Assembly: GCA_936936565.1 (NCBI GenBank)
Contig: CAKZIX010000001.1
Coordinates: forward strand, 1 to 64,000
Source: an uncultured Nocardiaceae bacterium
Lineage (GTDB): Bacteria; Actinomycetota; Actinomycetes; Mycobacteriales; Mycobacteriaceae
Length of the DNA: 64,000 nt
Reading direction: 5' to 3'
Shown in pieces: positions 9,481 through 18,061 of the stretch. A program made the translations under genes and the position numbers. The notes below the pieces were generated by a model. That model was not told the DNA's origin, searched no databases, and saw only the letters and a program-made list of their open reading frames with translations. The stretch's first letter is position 1; each line of letters opens with the position of its first letter.

Positions 9481-10355
9481 CTGTCGGTTTCGATCCAGCC
9501 GACGGCGTCGGTGTGCCCGGGATGCCAGCCGAGCGCCGCCGCCCGCGTCGCCCGGATCACCTGGCTGGTGGCCAGCGCCTGCGCGTACGCGGCACCCAGT
9601 TCCGCGGCGGCTTCGGCGACCGGCCACGGCTTGGTGGCGCCGGTGCCGCCGGCGGCCCGGTCGGCGGCCCTGGCCACGGCGTCGACCGGCACCCCCGGTT
9701 CCCCGATGGCGTGCAGCACCGCGCCGGGTTCGGCCTTCTCCAGCGCGAGCGAGACCAGGCTGCCGACGTCGTCGACATGCACCATCGGCCAGCGCGGCGG
9801 CTCGGTATCCGCGACAACATCTCCCGCCGCCCCAACCACGTAACGGCAGACGCCGTCGCGCCGTGCGCGCATCACCATGCCGCGCGGGATGCCGGCCCCT
9901 TTGCCGTAGACGATTCCGGGGCGTACCACGATCCCGCGGATCCCGTCGATGCGCACCGCCGCTTCCAGTGCCGGACGACCGGCCGCCTTCGGAATCGGTG
10001 CCACGGGCGAATTCTCGTCGGCGTCCGGAGTGGGGCCGAGAATCCAGATGCCGCTGAGGTAGACGAACGGTTTGCCGCTGCCTTGCAGCGGTGCCACCAG
10101 AGCCTGCATGGCGCGCAGGTCGGCGTCCCAGTCACCGATCGGGGCGGCGGCGTGGACGACGGCGTCGATGTCGGGGCCGACCACCGTGCGCAGCATCTGT
10201 GGCGAGCGCAGATCGCCGGCCCGGGTTTCGAACTTCGTGCCGATGCGTGCCGGGTCCGAACGCACCACGGCAACCACCTCGTGACCGGCCGTCGCGAGGT
10301 GTTTGCCGACCGTGGATCCGAGATATCCGGTCGCACCGAGCAGCAGCACTTTCAC
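9471..10355 (-). CDS. NAD-dependent epimerase/dehydratase family protein
   Basis: 294 residues of an extended SDR fold: N-terminal Rossmann motif GATGYLGSTVG, VVHAAAP as the fourth strand, a Ser in YLSGIW and a downstream VYGKG. The Tyr-x3-Lys of classical epimerases is not obvious, so catalysis is uncertain. The GTG start at 10355 is well supported by GGAGGA six bases upstream. It is convergent with imuB, overlapping 10 bases. The substrate is unknown; it may act on a nucleotide sugar or a flavonoid-like or NAD(P)-linked small molecule. Confidence 0.88.
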   Translation of the reverse strand: MKVLLLGATGYLGSTVGKHLATAGHEVVAVVRSDPARIGTKFETRAGDLRSPQMLRTVVGPDIDAVVHAAAPIGDWDADLRAMQALVAPLQGSGKPFVYLSGIWILGPTPDADENSPVAPIPKAAGRPALEAAVRIDGIRGIVVRPGIVYGKGAGIPRGMVMRARRDGVCRYVVGAAGDVVADTEPPRWPMVHVDDVGSLVSLALEKAEPGAVLHAIGEPGVPVDAVARAADRAAGGTGATKPWPVAEAAAELGAAYAQALATSQVIRATRAAALGWHPGHTDAVGWIETDSYS

Positions 10356-10456
10356 GTCGATTCCTCCACGCTGGGCGTTTGCGCCCAGCCTACGGGTTGC
10401 GGCGAGCCAGCGCCGTACAGTAGGGGCATGGCCGCAGGATCGATCGAGATGGTTCG

Positions 10457-11338
10457 TTGACCGCGCTCTCGTGCTCGGTGGCATCGGGGCTCGACGAGCC
10501 GTTGGCCGGTACCGCCACCGAGGTGCAGCGGTGGCTGTGCATCGAGCAGCCGAGTGCTTGGGGCCGCGACGTTCTGGGTGACGCCGTGCTCGGGGACGAG
10601 CTGACCAAACAGCTGGCCCGGCGCGCCAAACAGGCCGGCGCGCGGGTGCAGCTGATCCGCCGGCCGGGTCGCGCGTCGTTCGGCATGACGCGCACCGTGT
10701 TCGTCTCCGACCGGGCCGGTTGCCGGCGCTTCGAGGTCGCCGCGCTCGACGAACTGCTGGAGCTGGATTTCGAGGGCGGCACACCGGTCGAACATCCCGT
10801 TGTGCTCGTGTGCGCCCACGGCAAGCGCGACCAGTGCTGTGCCCGGCTGGGCCGCCCGATCGCCGCCGAGCTGGCGCAGCATTTTCCCGACGTGTGGGAG
10901 TCCTCGCATACCGGCGGGCACCGGTTCGCGCCCGCGTTGATCGTGCTGCCCACCGGATACACCTATGGGCGCCTGGGAATTTCGGACAGCATCGAGGTTG
11001 TCGCGGCGGCCGGTCGCGGCCAGGTTGCGCTGCGCGGACTGCGCGGGCGGGCCAGTACCTCGCCCATCGAGCAGGTGGCCGAGGTGGCGGTGCGCCGCGA
11101 GTTCGGCAGCACCGCGGCCGACGTGGTCGTCGAGGGCACCACGGTGCGCCTGCCCGACGGTTCGGTCTGGAGCGTCGACGTCATCGAGCACAAGCTCCCG
11201 CCGCGACCGAAAAGCTGTGGCGAGGAACCGAAGTCGGTGAAAACGCTGATCGCTACCGGGATTCGCCCTTTGCTGCCGGCGAATCGGGGTAGCGCCGGTA
11301 CAGCTGGTGCAATGCGAGGTCTTTCCACCTCGGTGTGA
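10457..11338 (+). CDS. Sucrase/ferredoxin-like family protein
   Basis: 293 residues of the Suc_Fer-like family (thioredoxin-like ferredoxin fold). Diagnostic elements are CAHGKRDQCCARLG followed by SSHTGGHRFAP, whose Cys and His residues are expected to bind a 2Fe-2S cluster, plus a C-terminal SCG. The TTG start is inferred because the family begins just before the CS near residue 6 and no better start is in frame. The electron partner is unknown. The last 86 bases overlap the convergent SDR gene. Confidence 0.8.
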   Translation: MTALSCSVASGLDEPLAGTATEVQRWLCIEQPSAWGRDVLGDAVLGDELTKQLARRAKQAGARVQLIRRPGRASFGMTRTVFVSDRAGCRRFEVAALDELLELDFEGGTPVEHPVVLVCAHGKRDQCCARLGRPIAAELAQHFPDVWESSHTGGHRFAPALIVLPTGYTYGRLGISDSIEVVAAAGRGQVALRGLRGRASTSPIEQVAEVAVRREFGSTAADVVVEGTTVRLPDGSVWSVDVIEHKLPPRPKSCGEEPKSVKTLIATGIRPLLPANRGSAGTAGAMRGLSTSV

Positions 11339-12227
11339 ACACCGCGCCGAGCTCGGCCAGCTTGGCGCCGGTCACGTCGATTCGCTTGGGCCGCTTGGTC
11401 AATGCGACCACGATCTGGCGGGCCGCCCATTCCGGGCTGGCCACCTTGCCGGGATTCTGCTTGCCCGTCGGCGCAATCATCGGGGTGTCCACCAGCGGCA
11501 TGTGGATCGTTGTGAACGTGATTCGGTCGGCGAGCAATTCGGCCGCGGCCACCTCCGCGAACTTGTCGAGCGCGGCCTTGCTCGCCAGGTAGGCGGCGAA
11601 CCGCGGCGTCGCCAATTGCACTCCCGCGGAGCTGATGTCGACGATGTGACCGCGTTTGCGTGCCCGCATCTGCGGCAACAGCGCCAGCGTCACCCGCAAG
11701 GCGCCGAAGTAGTTCACCGCCATCGTGCGCTCGAAGTCGTGCAACCGGTCGGTGGAGCGGTGAATAGCGCGCCGGATCGAGCGCCCCGCATTGTTGACCA
11801 GCATGTCGACGTGGCCGTGGGCGTCGAGGAGGTCGGCGATCGCCTGGTCCACCGATTCGGTGTCGGTGATGTCGCACGGATAGGCATGTGCCGCATCACC
11901 GTTCGCGCGGATCTCGGCGACCACCGCATCGAGTTCGGCCTGGCGGCGGGCCAGCAGCAGCACCGTCGCGCCTTGTCCGGCGACCGCGATTGCCGCCGCC
12001 TTTCCGATTCCCGACGAGGCGCCCGTGATCACGACGTGCTTACCCGCGAGCGCGCCGCGCCGGCGCTCGGGTTCCGGCTCCGGCTGTGGGTCCGGCGTGT
12101 CGTGCCGGCGCTCGGGTTCCGGCTCGGGCTGTGGGTTCGGCGTGCCCAGTGGGCGCGGGGTGCGCTCGCCGCCGGTGACGGCCTGCGCGAGCGTGGTGAC
12201 GAGACCTGCGACATCGAAGGTTGCCAT
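11253..12227 (-). CDS. SDR-family oxidoreductase with N-terminal Pro/Glu repeat
   Basis: 324 residues. The classical SDR domain begins about residue 60: cofactor motif TGASSGIG, NNAG, catalytic Ser in DISSAG and YLASK (Tyr-x3-Lys). The first 60 residues are a non-conserved tail with two 15-residue PQPEPEPERR repeats, encoded by a 45-base tandem duplication. It resembles mycobacterial membrane-associated SDRs that act on lipid-like substrates. The start ATG lies 8 bases from a perfect inverted repeat that may be an operator. The 3' end overlaps the sucrase/ferredoxin-like gene by 86 bases. Confidence 0.9.
   Translation of the reverse strand: MATFDVAGLVTTLAQAVTGGERTPRPLGTPNPQPEPEPERRHDTPDPQPEPEPERRRGALAGKHVVITGASSGIGKAAAIAVAGQGATVLLLARRQAELDAVVAEIRANGDAAHAYPCDITDTESVDQAIADLLDAHGHVDMLVNNAGRSIRRAIHRSTDRLHDFERTMAVNYFGALRVTLALLPQMRARKRGHIVDISSAGVQLATPRFAAYLASKAALDKFAEVAAAELLADRITFTTIHMPLVDTPMIAPTGKQNPGKVASPEWAARQIVVALTKRPKRIDVTGAKLAELGAVFTPRWKDLALHQLYRRYPDSPAAKGESR
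12061..12144. repeat. 45-bp tandem duplication inside the SDR gene
   Basis: Two copies start at 12061 and 12106 with near-identical sequence (CGGCGCTCGGGTTCCGGCTC at the start of the first). They keep the frame and encode the duplicated Pro/Glu-rich linker. Probably a slippage product of variable copy number. Confidence 0.8.
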
Positions 12228-12235
12228 GCCTGGAA

Positions 12236-12251
12236 CTTACTCCAAAGTAAG
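12236..12251. promoter_or_regulatory. Operator-like inverted repeat upstream of the SDR gene
   Basis: CTTACT-CCAA-AGTAAG is a perfect 6-bp dyad with a 4-base spacer. It ends 8 bases before the SDR start codon on the minus strand, where a TetR-type repressor could block transcription. No regulator gene is adjacent. Confidence 0.45.
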
Positions 12252-12303
12252 ATCCCGCACCAGGGTGCTCGCCCCGGTGGTTCAGCGCCAACGGCCCCTG
12301 CTG

Positions 12304-12343
12304 TTCCGTCCGAAACCCTCGTGTAGCGGGGTTCAGGACGGAA
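12304..12343 (+). promoter_or_regulatory. Stable hairpin ahead of the aminoglycoside-kinase-like gene
   Basis: TTCCGTCC (12304-12311) pairs with GGACGGAA (12336-12343), with further partial pairing inside through AACCC and GGGTT. It lies about 80 bases before the phosphotransferase start, in the divergent gap with the SDR gene, and no U-tract follows. It could be a 5'-UTR structure or attenuator; the role is inferred. Confidence 0.4.
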
Positions 12344-12420
12344 TACCAGGAGCAGATTCTCAAAGGGGGTGAGGGGGACGGGTTGGATCTGCTGCCCACT
12401 CGCGGGAGGGGTCGGGGCGG

Positions 12421-13335
12421 GTGATCATGGAGTCGATGGCCGCACCGAAGCTTCCGTCCGACTGGCACGTATTCGATCCGGAGCTGATCGCCGATACCGT
12501 CTCCAGCCGCATCTGGAAGGTGCGGCGGGTCGACGGTTCGTTCGCGATTGTCAAGGCGCTCAAAGACTTCGACGACGTCTACGACGAACTGCGGGGCGCT
12601 TTCCTGCTTGACTGGCGCGACGGTGCGGGCCTGGTCCGGCTGCTCGGGCGGCAGGGCACCACGATGCTGCTCGAATATGCCGACGGTCCGCTGCTGTCGG
12701 CCGAGCTCGATGCCCGCGGCGACGGCCATGCCACCGCGATCGCCCTCGAGGTGATGGCCGAGCTCCACGCGCCGTCGGCGCGTCCGGTGCCGCCGGAGCT
12801 GCAGCCGCTGCGCGAGCGGTTCCACGAGCTGTTCGCTCGCGCCCGGTCCGGTCCGGTCACCGCCACGGCACCGGGCGGTGGGCGCCCGGATCTCGACGCG
12901 GCGCGAACCTCCGGCGAATGTGATCCGGACGCGCTCTACCGGGTGGCGGCCGACATCGCCGACCGTCTGTTGGGCGACCAGCGCGACGTCCGGCCCCTGC
13001 ACGGCGACCTGCATCACGACAACATCCTGCACAGCGCCCGCGGCTGGCTGGCCATCGATCCCAAGGGCGTGCTCGGCGACCCGTGCTTCGATGCCGCCAA
13101 CCTCTTCTACAACCCGCTCGACCGCACCGGTCTGTGTCTGGATCCCGAGCGCATCGCCGGCCTCGCCGCGGCGTGCGCCCGCACCCTCCGGCGCGACGAG
13201 CGCACCGTGCTCGAGCACGCCTTCGTCTACGGCTGCCTGTCGGCGGCCTGGCATGCCGAGGATGCAAACACTGTCGACGAGGAGCGCGAACTGTCCGTCG
13301 CCTCCGCCATCCACGCCGTCGGCGCCGGCCTCTGA
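12421..13335 (+). CDS. Aminoglycoside phosphotransferase-family kinase
   Basis: 304 residues of the APH/choline-kinase fold, closest in pattern to the aminoglycoside/hydroxyurea (streptomycin 6-kinase) group. The Brenner motif LHGDLHHDNIL supplies the catalytic Asp and Asn, and AIDPKG provides the metal-binding Asp. GTG 12421 is chosen because GGGAGGGG ends 9 bases upstream; ATG 12427 and 12436 are alternatives. It may inactivate an aminoglycoside or phosphorylate a metabolite; the substrate cannot be read. It is upstream of dnaE2 but separated by a LexA box. Confidence 0.85.
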   Translation: MIMESMAAPKLPSDWHVFDPELIADTVSSRIWKVRRVDGSFAIVKALKDFDDVYDELRGAFLLDWRDGAGLVRLLGRQGTTMLLEYADGPLLSAELDARGDGHATAIALEVMAELHAPSARPVPPELQPLRERFHELFARARSGPVTATAPGGGRPDLDAARTSGECDPDALYRVAADIADRLLGDQRDVRPLHGDLHHDNILHSARGWLAIDPKGVLGDPCFDAANLFYNPLDRTGLCLDPERIAGLAAACARTLRRDERTVLEHAFVYGCLSAAWHAEDANTVDEERELSVASAIHAVGAGL

Positions 13336-13407
13336 CCCCAGGGTTGTCGCTGACGTCCGAGGGCGCCGGTGGACGACCGGGATGCGATTCGGGAACCTGT
13401 CGGACCC

Positions 13408-13423
13408 TCGTACTAGTGTTCGA
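13408..13423. promoter_or_regulatory. LexA (SOS) box upstream of dnaE2
   Basis: TCGTAC-TAGT-GTTCGA differs from the TCGAAC-N4-GTTCGA consensus at one position. It is 32 bases before the dnaE2 ATG and overlaps a possible -10 element (TACTAG, 13411-13416). Confidence 0.88.
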
Positions 13424-13426
13424 ACT

Positions 13427-13456
13427 ATGAGGTTGCGGCGCAGGTCAGGGCTCTGA
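13427..13456 (+). CDS. Possible 9-residue leader ORF coupled to dnaE2
   Basis: ATG at 13427 opens a nine-codon frame, MRLRRRSGL, starting four bases after the LexA box. Its TGA overlaps the dnaE2 ATG by one base (TGATG). If transcription starts about 7 bases after the TACTAG element, the ORF would be leaderless. It could couple translation into dnaE2. It is too short for coding statistics and may be chance. Confidence 0.35.
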   Translation: MRLRRRSGL

Positions 13457-16400
13457 TGTCCTGGTTCACCGGTCCGCCCAGCTGGGCGGAGATCGAGCGG
13501 GTGCTCTCGGGGCGTGCCGGGCGTATCCCGCCGGAGGCCATGTATCCGGGCGATGGGGGAGACAGTCCGGCGTGGTCGCGCAAGCGCGGCGAGTACCTCG
13601 GCAGCGTCGAGCCCGAGGCGGGGCCCAGCTTCCCGTATGCCGAACTGCACGCGCATTCGGCGTACAGCTTTCTGGACGGGGCGAGTCATCCGGAGGAGAT
13701 GGTCGAGGAGGCAGTGCGGCTGGGGCTGGAGGCGATCGCACTCACCGATCACGACGGCTTCTACGGCGTGGTCCGGTTCGCCGAGGCCGCCCAGGCGCTG
13801 GACATCGCAACCGTGTTCGGGTCCGAACTGTCTCTGGATGCCACGGGGGCGCGCACCGAGCAGCCGGATCCGGGTGGCACACATCTGCTGGTGCTGGCGC
13901 GCGGGCAGGAAGGCTACCGGCGGCTCTCGCGCCAGATTGCCAAGGCGCACATGGTATCCGGGGAGAAGGGCAAGCTCCGCTACGATTTCGACGAGCTCAC
14001 CGAGGCCGCGGGCGGGCATTGGCAGATTCTCACCGGCTGCCGGAAAGGCCATGTGCGCCAAGCGCTCGCGCGCGGCTACGCCGAGGCCGAGGCCGCGCTG
14101 CAAGATCTGGTGGATCGGTTCGGCCGCCGGCGGGTCACCGTCGAGCTCACCCACCACGGCATCGCCGAGGACGACGAGCGCAACGCGCAATTGGCTACGC
14201 TGGCAGCACGTTTCGGGCTCACCATGGTGGCCACCACGGGTGCGCACTTCGCCACGCCGCAGCGGCGGGAACTGGCCATGGCGATGGCGGCGGTGCGGGC
14301 CCGCCAAAGCCTGGACGAGGCCGCCGGCTGGCTCGGGCCCGTTGGCGGAGCACATCTGCGCTCCGGTGCCGAAATGGCAAGGCTGTTCAAGGATTACCCG
14401 CACGCCGTGCGCAATGCCGCCGCGCTGGCCCGCCGGTGCGCGTTCGATCTGCGGCTCATCGCCCCCAAGCTGCCACCGTTCGACGTGCCGCCCGGGGAAA
14501 CCGAAGACAGCCACCTGCGCCGGCTCGCCATGGACGGCGCCCGGCAGAGATACGGCACACCGGAGGAAAATCCCGAGGCGTACCGGCAGCTCGAGCACGA
14601 ACTGGCAATCATCGAACAGTTGGGGTTCCCCGGCTACTTCCTCGTCGTGCACGATTTCGTCGAGTTCTGCAAGAAACAGAACATCCTCTGCCAGGGCCGC
14701 GGTTCGGCCGCCAACTCGGCGGTGTGTTACGCGATCGGCATCACCCACGTCGATCCGGTCGCCAACAAGCTGTTGTTCGAGCGGTTCCTGGCTCCCGAGC
14801 GCGACGGCCCGCCGGACATCGACGTCGACATCGAGTCCGATCGTCGCGAAGAGGTCATCCAGCACGTCTACAACAAGTACGGCCGGGAGTACGCCGCCCA
14901 GGTGGCCAACGTCGTCACCTACCGCGGCAAGTCCGCGGTGCGGGATATGGCTCGCGCCCTTGGTTTTTCGCAAGGCCAGCAGGACGCGTGGAGCAAGCAG
15001 GTGAGCCGCTGGACCGACGTCGGCGCCGAGCAGCACACCGATATTCCCGCGCCGGTGCTTCAGCTGGCGGCCCAGATCGAAGGCTTCCCAAGGCATTTGG
15101 GTATCCACTCCGGCGGCATGGTGATCTGCGATCGGCCGATTGCCGACGTCTGCCCCACCGAGTGGGCGCGCATGGCGGGCCGCAGCGTGCTGCAGTGGGA
15201 CAAGGACGATTGTGCCGCCGCCGGCCTGGTCAAGTTCGACATGCTCGGCCTCGGCATGCTCTCCGCACTGCACTACATGATCGATCTGGTGCAGGACCAC
15301 AAGGGAATTCACGTCGATCTGGCCAAGCTGGATCTGTCCGAGCCGGCCGTCTACGAGATGTTGTGCCGGGCCGATTCGGTCGGGGTGTTCCAGGTCGAAT
15401 CCCGGGCGCAGATGGCCACGCTGCCGCGGCTGAAGCCGCGCAAATTCTACGATCTCGTCGTCGAGGTGGCGCTCATTCGGCCCGGTCCGATTCAGGGCGG
15501 GTCGGTGCATCCCTACATCCGGCGGCGCAACGAACTCGAAGAGATCACCTATGATCACGCCTCGCTGATTCCGTCGTTGGAGCGCACCCTGGGCGTGCCG
15601 CTGTTCCAAGAACAGCTGATGCAGATGGCCATCGACGTGGCCGATTTCTCCGCCGCCGAAGCCGATCAGCTCCGGCGGGCAATGGGTTCCAAGCGCTCGC
15701 CGCAGCGCATGGAAAAGCTCAAGGCGCGGCTGTACGAGGGCATGAAACGCACCCACGACATTCCCGACGAAATCTGCGACCGCATCTACGAGAAGCTGTA
15801 CGCGTTCGCGAATTTCGGTTTCCCGGAGAGTCATTCGCAGAGTTTCGCGTCGCTGGTGTTCTATTCGTCGTGGTTCAAGCTGCATCATCCGGCGGCGTTC
15901 TGCGCCGGCTTGCTGCGCGCGCAGCCGATGGGTTTCTATTCGCCGCAGTCGTTGGTCGCCGACGCGCGCCGGCACGGGGTCGTGGTGCACGGGCCGGACG
16001 TCAATGCCAGCCTCGTGCATGCGTCGCTGGAAAACGGCGGGCTCGAGGTGCGGCTCGGCCTGTCCGACATCCGGCACATCGGCACGGAGCTGGCCGAGCA
16101 GATCGTCGCGGGCCGGCCGTACACGTCGTTTCTGGATCTCACCGGCCGCGTGGAAACGACGGTGGTCCAGGCCGAAGCGCTGGCCACTGCCGGTGCGCTG
16201 GACAGTCTGGGGCTCACCAGGCGCGAGGCGCTGTGGGCGGCGGGCGCCGCGGCGGGGGAGCGGGCCGACCGGCTGCCGGGGCTGGGTGCCACCACGCGCG
16301 CGCCCGCGCTGCCGGGCATGGGCGAAGTCGAGCTCGCCGCGGCCGATGTGTGGGCGACGGGAGTAACGCCCGGGGTGTATCCCACGCAGTTCCTGCGCCC

Positions 16401-16761
16401 GCAGCTCGACGCGCTCGGTGTCGTCCCCGCCGATGAACTGCTCGCCGTCCCCGATGGGCAGCGGGTGCTCGTGGGCGGTGCAGTCACCCACCGGCAGCGC
16501 CCGGCCACCGCGGCCGGGGTCACGTTCATCAACCTCGAAGACGAGACCGGCATGGTGAACGTGGTCTGTTCGGTGGGGTTGTGGGCGAAGTACCGGCGGC
16601 TGGCGCAGAGCGCACCGGCCCTGCTGGTGCGCGGGCAGGTGCAAAATGCCGAAGGCGCGGTAACCGTGGTGGCAGATCGGTTGCAGCGCATGGACTTACG
16701 TATGCGTGATCCGTCGCCGAAGCAGCGCGACGTCTGGCCCAAGTCTCGAGACTTCCGATGA
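13456..16761 (+). CDS. dnaE2: Error-prone DNA polymerase DnaE2
   Basis: 1101 residues, normal length for DnaE2. The N-terminal PHP domain starts at AELHAHSAYSFLDGASHPEE. The PolIII alpha palm has the catalytic acidic pair in PDIDVDIESDR (about residues 452-462). An OB-fold domain lies near the C-terminus (TFINLEDETGMVNVVC). It polymerises across lesions and depends on ImuB for clamp contact and on ImuA'. The ATG has CAGGG five bases upstream. The LexA box at 13408-13423 implies SOS induction together with imuA'-imuB 4 kb away. Confidence 0.98.
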   Translation: MSWFTGPPSWAEIERVLSGRAGRIPPEAMYPGDGGDSPAWSRKRGEYLGSVEPEAGPSFPYAELHAHSAYSFLDGASHPEEMVEEAVRLGLEAIALTDHDGFYGVVRFAEAAQALDIATVFGSELSLDATGARTEQPDPGGTHLLVLARGQEGYRRLSRQIAKAHMVSGEKGKLRYDFDELTEAAGGHWQILTGCRKGHVRQALARGYAEAEAALQDLVDRFGRRRVTVELTHHGIAEDDERNAQLATLAARFGLTMVATTGAHFATPQRRELAMAMAAVRARQSLDEAAGWLGPVGGAHLRSGAEMARLFKDYPHAVRNAAALARRCAFDLRLIAPKLPPFDVPPGETEDSHLRRLAMDGARQRYGTPEENPEAYRQLEHELAIIEQLGFPGYFLVVHDFVEFCKKQNILCQGRGSAANSAVCYAIGITHVDPVANKLLFERFLAPERDGPPDIDVDIESDRREEVIQHVYNKYGREYAAQVANVVTYRGKSAVRDMARALGFSQGQQDAWSKQVSRWTDVGAEQHTDIPAPVLQLAAQIEGFPRHLGIHSGGMVICDRPIADVCPTEWARMAGRSVLQWDKDDCAAAGLVKFDMLGLGMLSALHYMIDLVQDHKGIHVDLAKLDLSEPAVYEMLCRADSVGVFQVESRAQMATLPRLKPRKFYDLVVEVALIRPGPIQGGSVHPYIRRRNELEEITYDHASLIPSLERTLGVPLFQEQLMQMAIDVADFSAAEADQLRRAMGSKRSPQRMEKLKARLYEGMKRTHDIPDEICDRIYEKLYAFANFGFPESHSQSFASLVFYSSWFKLHHPAAFCAGLLRAQPMGFYSPQSLVADARRHGVVVHGPDVNASLVHASLENGGLEVRLGLSDIRHIGTELAEQIVAGRPYTSFLDLTGRVETTVVQAEALATAGALDSLGLTRREALWAAGAAAGERADRLPGLGATTRAPALPGMGEVELAAADVWATGVTPGVYPTQFLRPQLDALGVVPADELLAVPDGQRVLVGGAVTHRQRPATAAGVTFINLEDETGMVNVVCSVGLWAKYRRLAQSAPALLVRGQVQNAEGAVTVVADRLQRMDLRMRDPSPKQRDVWPKSRDFR

Positions 16762-16791
16762 TTGTGACGGCGATCTCGCTAGCCTTTGCGC

Positions 16792-17721
16792 ATGAAGCGT
16801 TTCGCGCTGTTCGTCGCGTTCTGTGCCGTGCTCTCGGCGGCGCTGGTCGGCTGCGGGTCCGACGATTCCGCTCGCTCCGGTGCATCGGAGGCCTACACCG
16901 AAGATGCCGGGGCGCCGCCGGGCGCCGCGATCGCGCCGGATTCCGGCCCGCGCGAACGTCAGCCCGCCCCGCCGCAGGAGCCGCAGAAGCGCAAAGAGGT
17001 CGTCACCGGCAAACTGTCGCTGTCGGTGGGCGATCCGATCGACGCCGGCAAGCAGGCCGTCCGCATCGTCGAAGAACTCGACGGCCACGTCGACAGCCGC
17101 AGCGAACAACCGGGCACCGACACCGTCAAGCCTCGGGTGTCGATGACCGTCCGGGTGCCCACCGACAAGACCGACCAGCTCATCGAGAAGCTGCGTGCGC
17201 TGGGCCGGGTGGTGAACATCTCGATCAACCGCGACGACGTCACCCGCCAGGTCGAAGACCTCGACGCGAAAATCAAGGCGCTGCAGGCGTCGACGGATCG
17301 ACTGCGCGGCCTGATGACCACCTCGACCAACCTGAAGGATCTGCTCGACGCCGAGCGCGAGCTCGCCACCCGCCAAGGCCAGCTCGACGGTTTGGTCGCC
17401 CAGCAGCGCGCGCTCGCCGACCAGGTGGCGCTGTCGACCATCTCCATGGATCTCACCACCGACGCCGACGCTCCGAAACCGGACGACGAGGACCCGGACA
17501 ACTTCTGGGAAGGCCTCGTCGCGGGGTGGAACTCGCTGGTCGGCTTCCTCGGGGCGCTGGTCATCGGAATCGGCGCCGCTCTGCCGTGGCTGGTGTTCCT
17601 CGCCGCCGTCTTCGGGGCCGGTGCCTGGGTGGTGTACCGCCTGGTGAAACGCGCCTCCGGTGCAGGTGGTGCGCGCCCGGATCGAACCGAACAGCAAGGG
17701 ACCGCTGCCGCAGACAGCTGA
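16792..17721 (+). CDS. DUF4349 lipoprotein
   Basis: 309 residues with a lipoprotein signal peptide (MKRF start, hydrophobic core, lipobox LVGC about residues 18-21). A Pro-rich disordered stretch and a DUF4349 domain follow, with a beta-rich part and a coiled coil around DLDAKIKALQASTDRLRGL. One TM helix lies near the C-terminus (about 265-290). It is therefore anchored at both ends in the membrane. Function unknown; the family is envelope-associated. ATG 16792 is preferred over an upstream TTG because it opens directly on the signal peptide. Confidence 0.88.
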   Translation: MKRFALFVAFCAVLSAALVGCGSDDSARSGASEAYTEDAGAPPGAAIAPDSGPRERQPAPPQEPQKRKEVVTGKLSLSVGDPIDAGKQAVRIVEELDGHVDSRSEQPGTDTVKPRVSMTVRVPTDKTDQLIEKLRALGRVVNISINRDDVTRQVEDLDAKIKALQASTDRLRGLMTTSTNLKDLLDAERELATRQGQLDGLVAQQRALADQVALSTISMDLTTDADAPKPDDEDPDNFWEGLVAGWNSLVGFLGALVIGIGAALPWLVFLAAVFGAGAWVVYRLVKRASGAGGARPDRTEQQGTAAADS

Positions 17722-17869
17722 CGACCGCACCCTGGTGCTGATCGTGCGCGGTCCGGCTCGTTGCGGGCGCCACCTCGCGGTTCAAGCGCTTCGAGATCGG
17801 CTGATCCCCCTCCGATTCGTTTGCCGCGGGGCTCGACGGGTACCGCTGCGGTGTCGAGAGGAGTCGCAG

Positions 17870-18028
17870 ATGTCTGCCCCCGGAGACCCCGAAAGCCCGC
17901 CGGAACCGTTGCCCGATCCGGGCCCCGGACCGCATCCCGCGCCGGAACCGACGCCGGCGCCGCCCTACGAGCCGCGCCCGCCGGACGTCGGCGATCCACA
18001 GCCGGCACCGGCCGAGCCGCCCGACTGA
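17870..18028 (+). CDS. Small Pro/Glu-rich protein
   Basis: 52 residues, almost half proline, with no TM and no fold expected. The ATG has a strong GAGAGGAG Shine-Dalgarno, which argues that it is translated. It follows the DUF4349 lipoprotein gene after 148 bases in which I see nothing else. Unrecognised; it may be a disordered linker-type protein or a chance low-complexity ORF. Confidence 0.5.
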   Translation: MSAPGDPESPPEPLPDPGPGPHPAPEPTPAPPYEPRPPDVGDPQPAPAEPPD

Positions 18029-18061
18029 ACCGCGCTCGCCCGAGATCGACGAGGGACACGC

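Noticed and set aside
12304..12343. tRNA or riboswitch before the phosphotransferase gene
   Set aside because: Only one stem-loop is evident and no conserved riboswitch or cloverleaf motif is present.
12040..16644. 1534-codon minus-strand open frame opposite dnaE2
   Set aside because: It lies antisense to dnaE2, the phosphotransferase and the SDR start. Composition is His/Gln/Arg-rich with no domain, as expected for a shadow frame in high-GC DNA.
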